A DNA stretch of 64,000 nucleotides, taken from the NCBI GenBank assembly GCA_951213105.1, contig OX578138.1, forward strand, positions 61,986,826 through 62,050,825, read 5' to 3'. The notes beneath the pieces are model-generated. The model saw only the letters and a program-made list of their open reading frames with translations. It was not told where the DNA came from and ran no database searches. Positions 1-11,713 of this stretch are shown here, one piece after another. Each line of letters starts with the position of its first letter. Position 1 is the first letter of the stretch. Source of the stretch: Amaurobius ferox (taxonomy: Eukaryota > Arthropoda > Arachnida > Araneae > Amaurobiidae). The position numbers were made by a program, and so were the translations under genes.

Positions 1-473
1 TCAGAAGTGTTATTTAAATACAATTGGTAACAGTCAGTTACGGTTATGTTATAAAAACTGTAGACTGCTTTACATAAAAATCTTTTTGGGAAACCTTGCT
101 TGATGGTGTTACTCAGAAATCGTATATCGCAAGCATAATGATCTTCAGTATTGCTGTTCAATCTACTGCTGCGTATCAGTTGTCCCAATATAATATTTTT
201 GAATACGTTCTTATGCATACATGACTTCCAGTGTATAATATAATTAATTTCGAAATGGAAGTCATTACGCTTATTGTATAAGCAAAAGCCTGAAGATCCA
301 ATGGGATGTTTATAAAGTGTCAAATCCAGAAAATTAAGACCATTATCGTCGTTGTGTGTAGTCTCTGAAAGTTTTAAACATGGAGGATAAAAACTGAAAT
401 CCATATTATATTCCTCACATGGACATGCAATTAATATGTCATCCACGTAACGAATGTAAAACACTTCGTTCAT
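1..473 (-). pseudogene. RT retroelement fragment, C-terminal part, cut by window start (copy A)
   Basis: Minus-strand reading frame running off the left edge, identical over this length to the fragment at 37456-37986. It begins beside the catalytic motif (FYIRYVDDILIA) and continues through an FLDLTL motif. The N-terminal RT motifs are missing, so this is a 5'-truncated copy. Upstream on the minus strand (plus-strand 474 onward) the sequence becomes TA/TTTCG-rich and then a hairpin-bounded repeat. It is homologous to, but clearly diverged from, the RT encoded at 26746-28365. Confidence 0.85.
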
Positions 474-534
474 ATTATATTTCGTTTATTATTTATGTTA
501 TATATATTTCGTTTATTATTTCTTCGCATTTATT

Positions 535-1100
535 ACTTTCCTTATATACATAATGTATAAGGAAAGTATTGTGACGGGGTCAAAAATTCGAATTCGAGTT
601 TTCGACGGGAAAGCACGTTTCAAGCATTCCTGATCACGAATCAAACATTTTTGAAGTGATGTCTGTGTGTGTGTGTGCGTGTGTGTGTGAAAGTATGTGT
701 GTGTGTGTGTGTGTGAAAGTATGTGTGTGTGTGTGTCAGTGAGTCTGTGAAGATGATAGCTGACGAACGAATGGACCGATTCGAACGAAATTTGGTACAA
801 AAATCACAACCCGTAAATACTGGAAGCCTATTGCTTTTATACGTAACCGAATGTTCAGAACCCCCCTATATTTTCGAGTGAAATTTTGAAAAAATCGTCA
901 AAAAATCAAAACTACTAATAAAGTTACGCAATTAGACATTTCTTATGTAATTTTTCATTAGAAAACGAATGACATAAATTTTAGAACGCTAACATGGACC
1001 GTTCACGAGATATTGCACATTTTTCAAAAAAATTATCGAAAAGTTATATAAAATAAAAAAAAATATTTCCTATTGAGAAACATGCTCACTTTCCATATGT
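535..1100 (+). repeat. Hairpin-bounded dispersed repeat, copy 1 (A)
   Basis: Starts with a perfect 12-bp stem, ACTTTCCTTATA at 535-546 and TATAAGGAAAGT at 556-567. Then come a TTTTCGACGG block, a CA/TG microsatellite, an AAATTTGGTA block and a GAGATATT block. The same order, with variation, recurs at 8407, 10130, 16680, 19280, 20160-20633 (inverted), 20940-21477 (inverted) and 21789. No long reading frame is conserved, so it is probably a non-autonomous mobile repeat of unknown class. The right edge is approximate. Confidence 0.7.
662..737. repeat. TG microsatellite
   Basis: Interrupted TG dinucleotide tract inside the hairpin-bounded repeat. The GAAAGTATG interruptions occur twice. Confidence 0.95.
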
Positions 1101-1564
1101 AATACCATGCGATAAATTTGGTGACATCACTCTCGTGGATCTAGCTCGTTCCATTCATGAAAAAAGATACTTTGTGTAATACTTTTGTATTTGAACGCCA
1201 ATAGTCATTTATCTGCTGTAAGAATGACTTGTCTTTCCGTCCATAATGCTTGGCGAGATTTTGGCGACGAGTTTGGCGGAATGTCGCCAACTTGGCAACA
1301 TTTTTAATTGCTGTCAAATTAACAAAAATCTCGCCAAATGGATAAATATGACGCTAAATCAATGAAAGTGACGACTAATTGAAGAAAATTCAATATCTTG
1401 GAAAGAATATAAGTATCTACTATAAGAATAACATTTTTTTAACTGTAAAAATACTAAATTTATTTGTATTATATAAGGAAAGTTATGTGTTGCCCACATC
1501 AAATTTTTCAAGTATATAAAGATGGAACAAGGTATAATACGAAAAAGGAACTCATCTTTTAACG
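1101..1564. other. No gene seen; contains a 13-bp inverted repeat
   Basis: Non-coding AT-rich sequence. TTGGCGAGATTTT at 1250-1262 is complementary to 1325-1337, with further GGCGAC/GTCGCC pairing between them. A GGAAAGT and TGTTGCCCACATC block near 1480-1505 is the inverted form of an end sequence also found at 20085, 20633 and 21480. Confidence 0.6.
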
Positions 1565-1830
1565 TCTGTCTCATGTGTAGTTGTCTAACGTCTAGTTCTC
1601 CTCTTTTACTTTGATACTTCTGTATTCTTTTTCCGCAATGTACCGGCTCTCCGGGAGTGTTGTCGCGACATAAAGCAAGCTTTAACCAGGTTGAGGGGGT
1701 CACAACCCCCCCAGGTCATTTTTTGGTACATTGCATTCATATCTCCATTATCCTTCACGGAATTATACTCTAATCCTCTTTCTTGTGCTGCTATACGCCT
1801 TCTAAGTATGATTGAAGTTTTACTTTAATA
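1565..1830 (+). repeat. Orphan 3' region of the RT retroelement family, with structured module at 1635-1734
   Basis: Homologous to the sequence downstream of the RT frames at 28366-28770 (plus) and 36951-37140 (minus). The core 1635-1734 opens with GCAATGTACC and closes with its exact complement GGTACATTGC (1725-1734). Inside are CTCCGGGAG, the palindrome GTCGCGAC, an AAAG/CTTT loop and a GGGGGT...ACCCCC hairpin. No RT reading frame lies upstream, so this is a 5'-truncated copy. It continues past the core into a TGTGCTGCTATACGCC-like block. Confidence 0.75.
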
Positions 1831-3589
1831 ATTCCTGTATTTACGGTCAGCCTGTTATGGCTTCTGGTTTGAAGGACCATCCACCAGCTTGTCAGAGAAA
1901 CTGCGGATTCTATATGAAGCTAAAATCAATGTTTAAATTTGATTAGACAAATTGAATGATTGCCCCCTCGGCGTTGCACGGTAAAGTGAGCTTTGTTTAC
2001 TTACACCTTGTAGATGGTGGAATGTAAGTGTTCGTATGTGTGTTTCGAGTTCGATGTCTGCGATCAAATGATTAGTTCGAGGTTTTTTCGAGTACTGCCA
2101 CAATCACGTCTAGTGCAAAACTATGTGCAGATTTCCGTGTTTGTCTAAGGTGTATAGATCTTTGTAAAGTAGTATACAGTTAGACTTTTATATAAAGTTA
2201 GACTTTCATATCGGTTTTAGTTTCTTTATATCAGAAGAAAAAATTTGTATTTTTCGTAAATAAATATGCTTTGACCTGTACTTGCCTGTGCAATGTACTT
2301 GCCTGTACTTGCCTGTGCAATCTTTGCCGTTAGAAATTAATTATTCACTTTTTCTGGAACTTATTCTGAATTATGACACTGTTTAGAGTTCTGGATTGAT
2401 ATCTTTGTGGTCAGAACTCTGGTGCCCAATTGTAAAAATGTGCACACAGATAAAACGAAAGCTGAGGGTAACACAAAAATTGACTTTAGTGCAAAATCGA
2501 TAATATATTTATGTATATTTATATACAGTTAGACTTTCAATTTGATAAAAAGTACACCGGAAAGTTAAAATATTTGCGCAAACAAATTTTGTAATTTTCA
2601 GAGAGTTAAGCGAAAAAAGGGAAAGATGGATGGTGTGGATAACCAGTATAGAAAAGTAATCGCGGAAACAGCACAGCCTGGTTGTACTTTCAATAAAAAC
2701 AGATCGCTACAAAGATGTTTGACAAATTTGGAAATATCTTTTTCAATAGGAAGAAGGAATAATAATTCGTGAAACTTACATTAACGGGTAAAGCTGCTTA
2801 TTGATTTGATGGGATAGGAATAGATCATTGTAAAGATTATGTACAGTGTGAATAATGTAAATTAAACTTTTGAAGCTACACCACAAATCTGTTTTCCACG
2901 AATGGGACAGTACATAAACGACAATCAAACCTGCTAGATTACTAAAATACTGATAAATATATTGCTAAAATCAAGATTGCTAAAATACCGATAAATATAT
3001 TGAAAGTAGTAAAAGCGAATCTGCCTAATTTGAATATACGAGTAGTAAAGTATAAAAGTAAATTACATATAGTAATCGAAAAAGTTTAAAAAAAAATGGT
3101 TTTGAATGCAATTTGGGATTGGGGTTTCAAAAATATTTTTGAAGAATGCGAGAATGAATATAACGAAGTGATTTTGGAGTTAGAATATAATCGCGTTGTT
3201 AACAAAAATACAGAGTAAATAACCGGATTCAGGTTTGCTATCTACTGTAAATCTACTGAGACAGTAGTACAAGCTCTTTATGTCGAAGTGGACTCTGTAT
3301 TCTTCTTCGGCCGATGTCAGATTGATGTGCAACTTGACAATCTAAATGACCACATCCTACTATACTTTTACATCAAGTGATCCGCCGGATATGACTATTT
3401 TTATCCTGGATTGTATCCTGTGTTGTCGTTAGCCTCTTGATTTGAAATTGGCGCCCAATATGCCAGAGTTCACTGAGTCCGTACTGATAGTACTAGGGAC
3501 ACTTTCAGACAGCAAAATATCTGCACTAACCTGTAGGGTTAATTCTTTAGAGCGTAAAAAATTTTATATTCATAAAAACCTTTAATATA
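1831..3589. other. No gene recognised
   Basis: AT-rich, with stops in all frames at short intervals. A small tandem repeat built on CTTGCCTGTGCAATGTA lies at about 2276-2325, and TTAGACTTT recurs at about 2180, 2200 and 2530. The only base difference from copy B noticed before the GA tract is at 2723. Confidence 0.6.
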
Positions 3590-4069
3590 CCTCATTCAAG
3601 GATTGAACCCCGAAATTTCATCTATACTGGCCAGCCGACGCCCTAACAACATTTTTTTTTTACAGTGACGTAACACTGTGACTTTTTACATTTTTTTTAC
3701 ATTTACGTCACACTGTGACTTTGGGACGTCACAAGACGTCGCAGTACATCTCGGCAATGTCATATTGAGGTCACAGCGAAGTCATTTTGGTCATTTTCAT
3801 AGTCGTTTGTGACGTCGCATATTAACTTGTTTGTGACGTCACATTGTAATTGACATTGTAATATCGTCACATTGTTACGTGTCAACTAAATTGTGGAAAC
3901 ATCACAGAATATAGTAACAATGAAGTTACAAAGTTACTAATACGTAACGTCGCATAGAAGTCACAAATATGATGTCACATTGTGACCCAGGTGTCACGTG
4001 ACTACAACGTCACTGTCACACTTGTGACGATCTTTGCTGTGAGGGCTCTCTACCATTGAGCTAATGAGA
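3590..4069 (-). repeat. tRNA-like (SINE-type) sequence split by a palindrome-rich insert
   Basis: On the minus strand an A-box-like TAGCTCAATGGT lies at 4063-4052 and a B-box-like GGTTCAATCC at 3609-3600. The ends pair as an acceptor-like stem, CTCATT (4068-4063) with AATGAG (3596-3591). The 3' part (TAGGGCGTCGGCTGGCCAG, then the B box) looks like the tRNA-derived head of an arthropod SINE. About 380 bases rich in GTGAC/GTCAC separate the boxes, so this cannot be a working tRNA. It could be a SINE with an insertion or a fusion of two tRNA-like heads. Confidence 0.5.
3660..4040. repeat. GTGAC/GTCAC palindrome cluster
   Basis: Dense overlapping palindromes of the GTGACGTCAC and GTCACANTGTGAC types, including the 8-mer TGACGTCA near 3833-3841. 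They are irregularly spaced, so this is not a simple tandem repeat. The 8-mer equals the CRE/ATF binding consensus, but nothing here shows regulatory use. Confidence 0.65.
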
Positions 4070-4550
4070 CGAATATATCAGCTCATATCGTCTAAATGAA
4101 CTCTGCAATACTATACATACATAATAGTAAAAAGATTAAAATTTTCGCAATTATTCCGAAATGAATATTTTTTTAAAGTAAGCGTACAAGAAAACGTAAG
4201 AATTCCCTACTTTTACAGGATGTATTGAATGTCAAAATCAGTCTTAAATCGTCAAACTTTTCTTTTGGAATAAAACGGTTTAATATTTAAGTCCCCCGTC
4301 TCCTGCTTGCAACTTGAAATTCAAAGGCAATCAATGGTGAAATTAAACTGAATGCTTCAAGGACTTTGAGTGATTAAGTACTCTTTCTGCAGGCGGTTTA
4401 ATTCGAAATAAAATGACGAATGACGGAGTTAATTCTTTTTGAATAACTCCGTATTGTAAGGAAAGTCCGTTTTTCAAGAAGGATTACTTTTTCGTTTAAG
4501 TCTTTACATTGCAAGTATTTCGTCTGACGTATACGTTCGCAATTATTTTT
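4070..4550. other. No gene seen
   Basis: AT-rich unique sequence with no long frame and no repeat recognised. Confidence 0.6.
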
Positions 4551-4770
4551 TATCTGATGTGTCTGAAGTGATTTAATGGAATATTTATGGAATATTTAAT
4601 GCTTCGCACAATTGAGAAAATAACAATGAGGGTAAGCTGGGACCTATCCAAGAGATTTTATGTAATTCCAATCATTACTGCAGTGTATGAAGTTTAAGTA
4701 TAAAATCATGATTTATCTGTAGTGTAAGTTTCCAACTGTAAAAATAGTGCATGCTGGTGCAAAGTAAAAT
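4551..4770 (+). repeat. Diverged duplicate, first member
   Basis: Shares a collinear block with 6466-6690: a CTGATGTG.CTGAAG start, then TTCGCACAATTGAGAAAA, then AGATTTTATGTAATTCCAAT, then a CTGCATG-like end. The copies are clearly diverged. Neither holds a significant reading frame. Confidence 0.65.
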
Positions 4771-6465
4771 GGTGTAAGTGCGCCCATGAAATTCACAAGG
4801 AAATTCTTTATGATACTGCCAAAAGCTTAGCATCCGGAACTGTATCTCAAACAATTTATAGTAAAGTTACTAGTTCGTGCTGGTTGGTTTGAGGTTTTTT
4901 TTCTGAACATTATCTTGAAATAAAACCGCAAAACTTGAAAAATAGTAAAACAGCAGGGGTATGCACTTGCTCCGCCAAAATGGAGTAAATGCGTCTTAAG
5001 CAGGTTATTTTGCTTGTTAAAGCTTAATAAACTTCTGTTGAATATGCTCGAAATCTGCATCTAATAAGCTTTAAAAATAATAAAAATGATTGTTTTACCT
5101 TGAATGGTTCTCAAGTTATAACATTTTATCGTGAATCAAAGTTGAGTGTTCATAATCGCTACCATATACCCGGTGAAATAGCCCCAAAACATATATGTTA
5201 TCATAAAAATAACAAGATTAGTTTCTCTATTATATTATTTAACAACAAGAAAAAAATAATTTGCACATTATATTGATGGAAATAGAATTGGAATGAAAAT
5301 AATCCTATTTGACCCATTGTTAGAGCAATGAAGTTTTAAATGATTTCTGACAGTTTAGTTTCACAATCATCCGTGACGAACGAGAACTGGGAGTTATTTA
5401 AGTGTTTAGGTGTATCAATTTTTTGAATCTGAACAAACTTAATGACAGGTATTCCATTCTCATTAAAGGGATACTTACCCCATTAAATGTTTGTTTATTT
5501 GGTTCCATATTGTACCAATATCCAGTTGCCACCCGTTTTATAAACAGGTTCAACCATAAGATTTGCAAAACCGTTCTACTTTCCCGACTGAAGCTCCTTC
5601 TGAAAGAGTTGTGTAGTGAATATTTCTTGGAACCGTTTAATGAAGACGTATCTCTTTAATAATTCGACTCTGACCACAATATAGAAATTTTTACATTTTT
5701 CAGGTTTAGTGAATTTTGAAACTTTTTCTCCTTTTCATGATGTCTTATTTTCCTCTTCAATAACAAGGTTTATAGATACTATAAACCGTATTGTATCTAT
5801 AAACCTTGCGTCATTAACTCCGCAAATTTTTACATACCCGCTCGTTTTCGCTTTGACATCTTCGATTGCCACGCACTGTCCAGTTTTATCATTTTCCTGT
5901 CGCAGTTTTAAACCACCTTTCCTGAAATACAACAAAATTATAGTCAACTTTGAAAAGATTGGGTAAGTGAAATATTCATTTTAACCTAGGACATACTTAG
6001 GTTAAAATGCTTGCTTAGGTCTTGCTTAGTTCTTAGGTCTTGCTATCGGTCAGTCAATAATTCCGCAGAGATTATTTCTGCAGGAACTCCCGTCCACACT
6101 TCAAATAAACTGAACAGTTTATACAACAAAAAGGACATAAAATATAACTAGGATGGACCCCAAACTTTTATTTACCACACTAAAGTCATTCCTGTTATAG
6201 CTTAGTCGTTCACAAAGACCTAATTCTCCTGATCATTTCCGCCTACTTGACTAGCGAGGTGAGTCCAACTCCTTAAAGAGTATCATCCACTGTAAGGGAA
6301 GAGGGGCCAATCATCGCGGCACCTACCGATTTTTAAACACAACAGAAGCTACTTATTATTTACACGAGGGCGCAACACCATTCAAAGACATTTGCTACTT
6401 TTACAAAGCAAAGACGCATTTATCCCTGAAACACGTTTATTCCCTTTTTCCTTACGACATTTTTA
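4771..6465. other. No gene recognised; contains a perfect 16-bp hairpin
   Basis: Several frames of 70-85 codons exist on both strands, but they overlap one another and resemble nothing I know. TAGG/TTAGGT short repeats lie at about 5990-6050. Confidence 0.55.
5764..5808. repeat. Perfect inverted repeat, 16-bp stem, 13-nt loop
   Basis: CAAGGTTTATAGATAC at 5764-5779 is exactly complementary to 5793-5808. The loop itself repeats part of the stem (TATAAACCGTAT). It could be a small foldback or a remnant mobile-element end. Confidence 0.85.
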
Positions 6466-6690
6466 CCTGATGTGCCTGAAGAGCTTTTAAACACTATTTT
6501 GGGAACATTTAATGTTTCGCACAATTGAGAAAAGCAATAAGGGTTTGATTGGAGGACAGCCGAAGATTTTATGTAATTCCAATATTATTATATTACATGA
6601 CGTTTTGCTATAATAATATGATTTACCTGCAGCGGACGTTTTTAACAGTCATAATACTGCATGTTGAAGTATTAATGGTATTGGATTTTG
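6466..6690 (+). repeat. Diverged duplicate, second member
   Basis: Partner of 4551-4770, with the same block order. It lies about 1.9 kb downstream in direct orientation. Confidence 0.65.
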
Positions 6691-6836
6691 TTGACTATTT
6701 ATTTATTACAAACAGAGCGTGTCACTTTATGTACACACAAAAATTTCAACACTTTTGAGTACCGGCGCACACTGCAAAATCTGATGCGGTCAGCATATCA
6801 ATTTACGTACTCACCACAATTAATTAGTTTGACATC

Positions 6837-6840
<4 letters not shown>

Positions 6841-6868
<28 letters not shown>
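6841..6868. repeat. GA microsatellite (14 units)
   Basis: Pure GA tract. The copy B partner at 44354-44385 has 16 units, one of the few differences between the copies. Confidence 0.97.
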
Positions 6869-6871
<3 letters not shown>

Positions 6872-8191
6872 TATGTTTTTACTGCCATGTATATAAACGT
6901 CCAAGAAATTTAAGCTCAAAATTAAAAATTAGAGCTTTATATCTGTACATATAATTTGATCTTTCTCTCTATACATAGATCGAAATTTAAAATCCGTGCT
7001 TTATCATGACCCAAAACATAATTAGTTCAAGTCAAGTACAAAATTTTAATATAATCAGTTGAGTTCTATTATTTCAAAGAAACTTCCATACAGATATGGG
7101 TCGGTTTTGAGGAAGTTACGATAGGAACTCACCTAGTGTCTATTACGAAAACAACAAGTTTCAGAAAATAAATTCGAAAAGTGGTACATTCTGTCATCAA
7201 TCAACGAACTAAATTTCTATTTACAAGATATAAATTAAACGCTGGAAGCATATACCATGTATCGTTCTCGTAATTATTATTACGTTAAATAAATAAATTA
7301 ATTGTAATAAGTGGTTAAACTCATGTGTTACCTACATTGGATTTTTTTCTTCCTAAGGAGAAGAAAACAACTTAAACACCCATAACCCTAATTTAGTGTC
7401 TTTCATTTCCAAAACAACTGAATTAATGAATGATTCAAGTGAATTAATGAAATTATATTTTTACTCGACATAAGATGCAGAATGCGTATTATGCATGCAC
7501 GAACAAGTAGTTTCAATAAAAGATGCAATACACGTAATATTCTCTTATTAGAACAATTTCTAATAAAATTGAACAGAACTAATCAGTGTATTTTGGAACT
7601 TTGTGGAAAAGCTGTGAGAGTTTTACAGATGCTACCGTAAAACTTGGTGTTATATTTCAGACTAAGTAGCAAACAAAGGAGGCCTAGGTATTTGAACATA
7701 TCTCTTAACAAAGACAGCTAATTAAATTCCCAATTCAAACCCCAGATTTGTTAAACTGTTCGTAATGTTGTACAAAGCACTATTTTACAATCGATAATGG
7801 TATCCATTCTCAGTTTTCGTGATACCCAATGTATTTAATCTGTTTCGAAATTTAACATGCTTGTGAAAGAGGAAATTTTCGTATGTCGTTACATTCTTTT
7901 ACTTGCCCTGCAATACATCGTATTGTATAAGGGGGGGGGGGTTTGAAATAAAGTCATAAATTTGAAATAGAATTTTTGATGGATTTACGAATGGACTTTA
8001 TTGTGGGAATTGATGGTGTTAAGTAAAAAGTGTGGGTATTGTGAAAATCTGCCGCAGTTATTGAGGTGGAGCAGTATATGAATCCACTATTTTTAGAGTG
8101 ATATATGTATTTGAGGATATCTGAAAATTTGCCGTAGTTACTGAAGTGGGCAATCCAGAATATGAATCCATTATTTACAAAGCGATATATA
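6869..8191. other. No gene recognised; decayed hairpin and G run near 7900-7941
   Basis: AT-rich. At 7900-7932 a CCCTGCAATACAT...TATAAGGG stretch resembles the ACTTTCC/GGAAAGT hairpin of the dispersed family, running into an 11-base G tract at 7931-7941. Duplicated short blocks (AAAATTTGCCG, TATGAATCCA) lie at about 8045-8180. Confidence 0.5.
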
Positions 8192-9262
8192 CAGGGGGTC
8201 CTAAAAAGATTGAAACGCGCTTTAATTCTTTACATGTTGGAGATAAGTGGGCAATGTAAATTGCAAAAATGTTGAAAGTAAGGTAGGAAATAATACTACG
8301 TTAATGAAATAGTCCTCCCATTCATTTTCCAAAAGTTACACCTTTTGAATTTTTATACGACCCCCTTAGACAAATTTGGTCAATCGCAAAATTTAAAATG
8401 TTTATTACTTTCTTTAAATGCATAATGTATAAGGAAAGTATTGTGATGGGGTCGAAAATTCGAATTCGGGTTTTCGACGGGAGAGCACGTTTCAAGCATC
8501 CCTGATTGCGAATCAAACATTTTTGAAGTGATGTCTGTCTGTGTGTGTGTGTGTGTGAAAGTATGTGTGTGTGTGCGTGTACGTGTGTGTTTCTATTTTT
8601 AATTCTATTTTTAATACAATAAGATTAAAAAAAAACGCATATCTGTATCTTTAAAATTAACTGAATTATGATAAAGAAAAAATTTGATTTATACCAATTT
8701 CCTGTACCATGTTTCATCAGTAGTTTCCGGCTATTTTATCAGTGAAAATAGGGATCATAAACAAATTGTTGATGGAAATTGCTTAGATCAAAAATACAAT
8801 AATATGTGTCAAAAAATGTTATTAGCATGTCTCACTGTGAAAAGTACTCAAGAATCCGTGATTGCATCGTGAGCCTACGCGGCATTGGCAAAAATGTCAT
8901 CATCCAGTTTTATCTTTTTTGTTATATGTCATAAATTTATATTTCTAATTTGATATAGGGTCCCCATTCACAATGTTGAATTTTCAATTAAATATAACTC
9001 GTTCAATTTTAAAAATACAGATACGCGGGTTTTTTAATGATCTTGTTGCTTAAAAATAAAAATTTTCTGATTGACCAAATTTGCCAAAGGGAGTCGTATC
9101 AAAATTCAAAAAGTTACACTTTTTGAAAATGAATGGGATAACTATTTCATTAACGTAGTCTTATTTCCTACCTTACTTTCAACATTTTTACAATTTACAT
9201 TGCCCACTTATCTCCAACAGGTAAAGAATTAAAGCCCGTTTCAAGCTTTTTGGGACACACTG
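8192..9262. mobile_element. Terminal-inverted-repeat element (MITE-like), 1.07 kb
   Basis: Left arm starting CAGGGGGTCCTAAAAAG at 8192 is complementary to the right arm ending at 9262, which reads CAGTGTGTCCCAAAAAG on the minus strand. Homology runs about 200 bases to 8395, is broken by a nested repeat at 8407-8600, then resumes at about 8620-8690 against about 8985-9050. No transposase is present. The CAG...TCC ends recall Tc1/mariner-type elements; the left flank is TA but the right is CA, so the class is unproven. Confidence 0.75.
8407..8600 (+). repeat. Hairpin-bounded dispersed repeat nested in the left inverted arm
   Basis: The hairpin at 8407-8439 is followed by the TTTTCGACGG block and a TG tract, as at 535-737. 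It sits inside the left arm of the 8192-9262 element, where the right arm has no such sequence. This shows the family inserts as a unit of roughly 200 bases in this case. Confidence 0.7.
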
Positions 9263-9804
9263 CATATGTGTGTATGTACCTGTCCGTCTGTACAATGCAC
9301 GTATATATTCATCCTAGCTTACAAACTATTCAACAATGTTTCATGAAATTTTGTAGATTAGGTTTTGACATCATTGAGAAAAAATAACAGGTATTTTTTT
9401 TAAAGTCTCAGAATTCTCAAAAATGTAATATTGAATACTTACCATAATTATATTAATTAAATATTTATTTCACATACATAGACTTTAATGACTACGCAAA
9501 ACCTATAACCTTATTCTTCTATAACTAAGAGATCCAGATATTTTTCAGAGTATGTTTTTTAAGAAGTGGCGCAACTTAAAACGACGCGCGCTAGATCCGC
9601 AAATGAAAAGAGAAATTATTTTATAACTTAAAATTAGATATACTTTTCAATTTATGGGTAATTGTGTGCAATAACATTTTAATTACTGCACGAATATGAG
9701 AAAATGAATGTAGTCGTAGTTTGCTAATATCAATAATATAACATTATACAAGAGTACTGATATTTTAGTAAAAGGAAGATTTTGAGATTGAGATATAAAA
9801 AGGT
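9263..9804. other. No gene seen
   Basis: AT-rich sequence with no repeat recognised. Confidence 0.55.
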
Positions 9805-10053
9805 AGATGGAAATGGACTGGGCATGTCTTGAGAATGCCGCAGCATAACATCCCTGCTGTGGCACTTACTTAGGCGCCTGAGGGAAAAAGATCTCGGGGT
9901 CGACCCAAGCTTACTTGGAGGAGACTGGTGGAGCAGGGCAGAAATTTGATGAGATGGGCGAGCTGGTCAGAAGCAAGGAATGCAGCACAGGATTGACCAG
10001 GATGGCGACGCAAGCTGATGGCCTTATGTGCCACTAGGCACGATGAGTTATGA
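9805..10053 (+). pseudogene. LINE relic: C-terminal tail of a non-LTR reverse transcriptase protein
   Basis: About 83 codons read from RWKWTGHVLRMPQ through KRSRGRPKLTWRR, WSEARNAAQD and WRRKLMALCATRHDEL to TGA at 10051-10053. This WxGHxxRM...GRPxxTWR...W.EA...A.D..WR pattern is typical of the last exon of many arthropod LINE ORF2 proteins. Two internal stops break it, one after VALT (TAG) and one after AQD (TGA). It ends in a GATGATGATGAC tail of the kind LINEs carry. It is a dead, strongly 5'-truncated copy. Confidence 0.8.
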
Positions 10054-10129
10054 CGATGATGATGACTGATATTTTATGTAGAGAGAGCATTGTTATCACA
10101 AAGTTATTTCGTTCTTGTGAAGTATTCTT

Positions 10130-10700
10130 ACTTTTTCATACATATGAAGTATAAAGAAAGTATTTTTTTCACAAAAAATGTTTTTTGCCAATATGTGATT
10201 TAAGACCTCCTGAACATGTTCAGGCTGAACATGTTCGCCTGTCTGTCCGTCTAATTGTCTGAGGTCGATTTTTTGTGGACACCATATACGCCGCAAATAT
10301 TAATGTAATCTAATTTCACGAAACTGTATATTCGGCTTTGTTATTGAAAAATATAGAACTAGGTAGAAACTTTTAAAATTCGAGTGAAAAATTTGAAATT
10401 TATTCGAAATTTAATATATTTTTTTAACGTGGCAGCATAAGACTAAATTTGACATAACCATGCTTAAAAGGGGTTATTTATGGCTCAATGGTCACGAAAT
10501 AGTCACCGTAGTAAAAAATAGCGGCAGTACAACTTTTGGGTTTGTGACATATTTAGCTCTTCTTAGGGAGTGAGACAAGTTCCACACCCGATGGGGAGCA
10601 TTGCAAAACTTGGTATCAATCAAGAGATTACCTCAAGTCCTTTCTAATGATGGGTTACATACCATAATTGTGATCATTTGAACCAAAGATACAGATTTTT
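10130..10700 (+). repeat. ~570-bp dispersed repeat, copy 1
   Basis: Collinear with 19280-19870. Shared blocks are a degenerate ACTTT...AAAGT hairpin (10130-10161), TTTAAGACCTCCTGAA, a CTGTCCGTCT stretch, a GCCGCAAATA block, CGGCTTTGTTAT, AGAACTAGGTAGAA, GGGCTCAATGG-like and ATAATTGTGATCATT. It belongs to the same hairpin-headed superfamily. No protein is coded. Confidence 0.75.
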
Positions 10701-11713
10701 CAATTTTTTTTTCTTGTAAAATTTGCGAGAAAAAAATCACAAGATATTTGAAATGGATTTTGGTACGTAAAAGTCGAGTAGAGCCATACTGCAATTGATT
10801 TTTGTGTCATACGGAAGTATGTACGACATTTACGACATTATAAATATAGTTGCAGGTAAGGGATACATATATGTAGAGGTTGACATGCATATGACTTCGA
10901 TGAAGAATTTGGCAACGTACTTTATAAGACTTTGATAAATTTGCACTTTTTGTTAGTTCTACAAAATGCTACAGTGGGGCCTGGATGGGCAAAAAAAACA
11001 GACATTTTCTAAATCCAAATAAATTTGGCCGTATAAAGCGAGTATTATGACCGCTCTTTTGCTGCTGATAATGGTATCCATGAATTGGTTTTGTGTTTAT
11101 CGTGCAGTGAATGTGTTTGTCAAGCAACGTTTATCTGAAATATATCGGAAACCCTAAAAGTGGTAGGAGCATTTAATAACATGAAATTAAACTTCCACCG
11201 CAGAAAACTGCATGTATTAGTACGATATGGTGTTTGGCAAATCGGTTCATCGCTGGTGTTGGATATCAGTGATGAATCGCCGTTTGAGCGATGAAAACAA
11301 TTTGTGACTTGCACTTTCTCGCCAACCTCCTGCAACCCTTCATCTTCAAAAACATTCATTCCTCTCACAGGCTCTGATGTTTATAGTCGAACTCTTGCAA
11401 GTACACCATGCAAATAATAACCTCTGTACACATAATATTTTGTAAATTAATAACGCATAATTAAAATATAATTTAAAATTATTATAGTAGTTGTCATCAG
11501 TGCTGCAAATCCTGTCATCGTTATTAATTTAAAACAATCAAAGCTCAAGGAAAGAGGCGCTACCGATAAAAAGATGTTATAAAGGTAAGTGATTTTATTT
11601 CACTACCTTATCTTTATATATATTATAAATTTATAAAAACCAACAGATTATGAGACTAACGTCTCACAAATAAAAATTTTTGAGCATACACATATATAAT
11701 AATTTGTAACAAA
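10701..11713. other. No gene seen; may include copia 5' untranslated or LTR sequence
   Basis: AT-rich. The stretch 11440-11713 precedes the copia gag start and might hold an LTR, but no TG...CA repeat pair or primer-binding site could be shown and no matching 3' LTR was found. Confidence 0.45.

Noticed and set aside
3590..4069. Functional tRNA gene with a long intron
   Set aside because: The insert lies soon after the D-arm region and is hundreds of bases long; the arms pair poorly and the 3' part looks like a SINE head.
5402..5966. Two 85-codon frames and an overlapping antisense frame
   Set aside because: No recognisable motif; overlapping frames on both strands in AT-rich DNA are expected by chance.
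8684..8872. 62-codon frame in the middle of the inverted-repeat element
   Set aside because: Too short for a transposase, with no DDE motif.
11120..11368. 82-codon minus-strand frame upstream of copia
   Set aside because: No family resemblance; probably chance.
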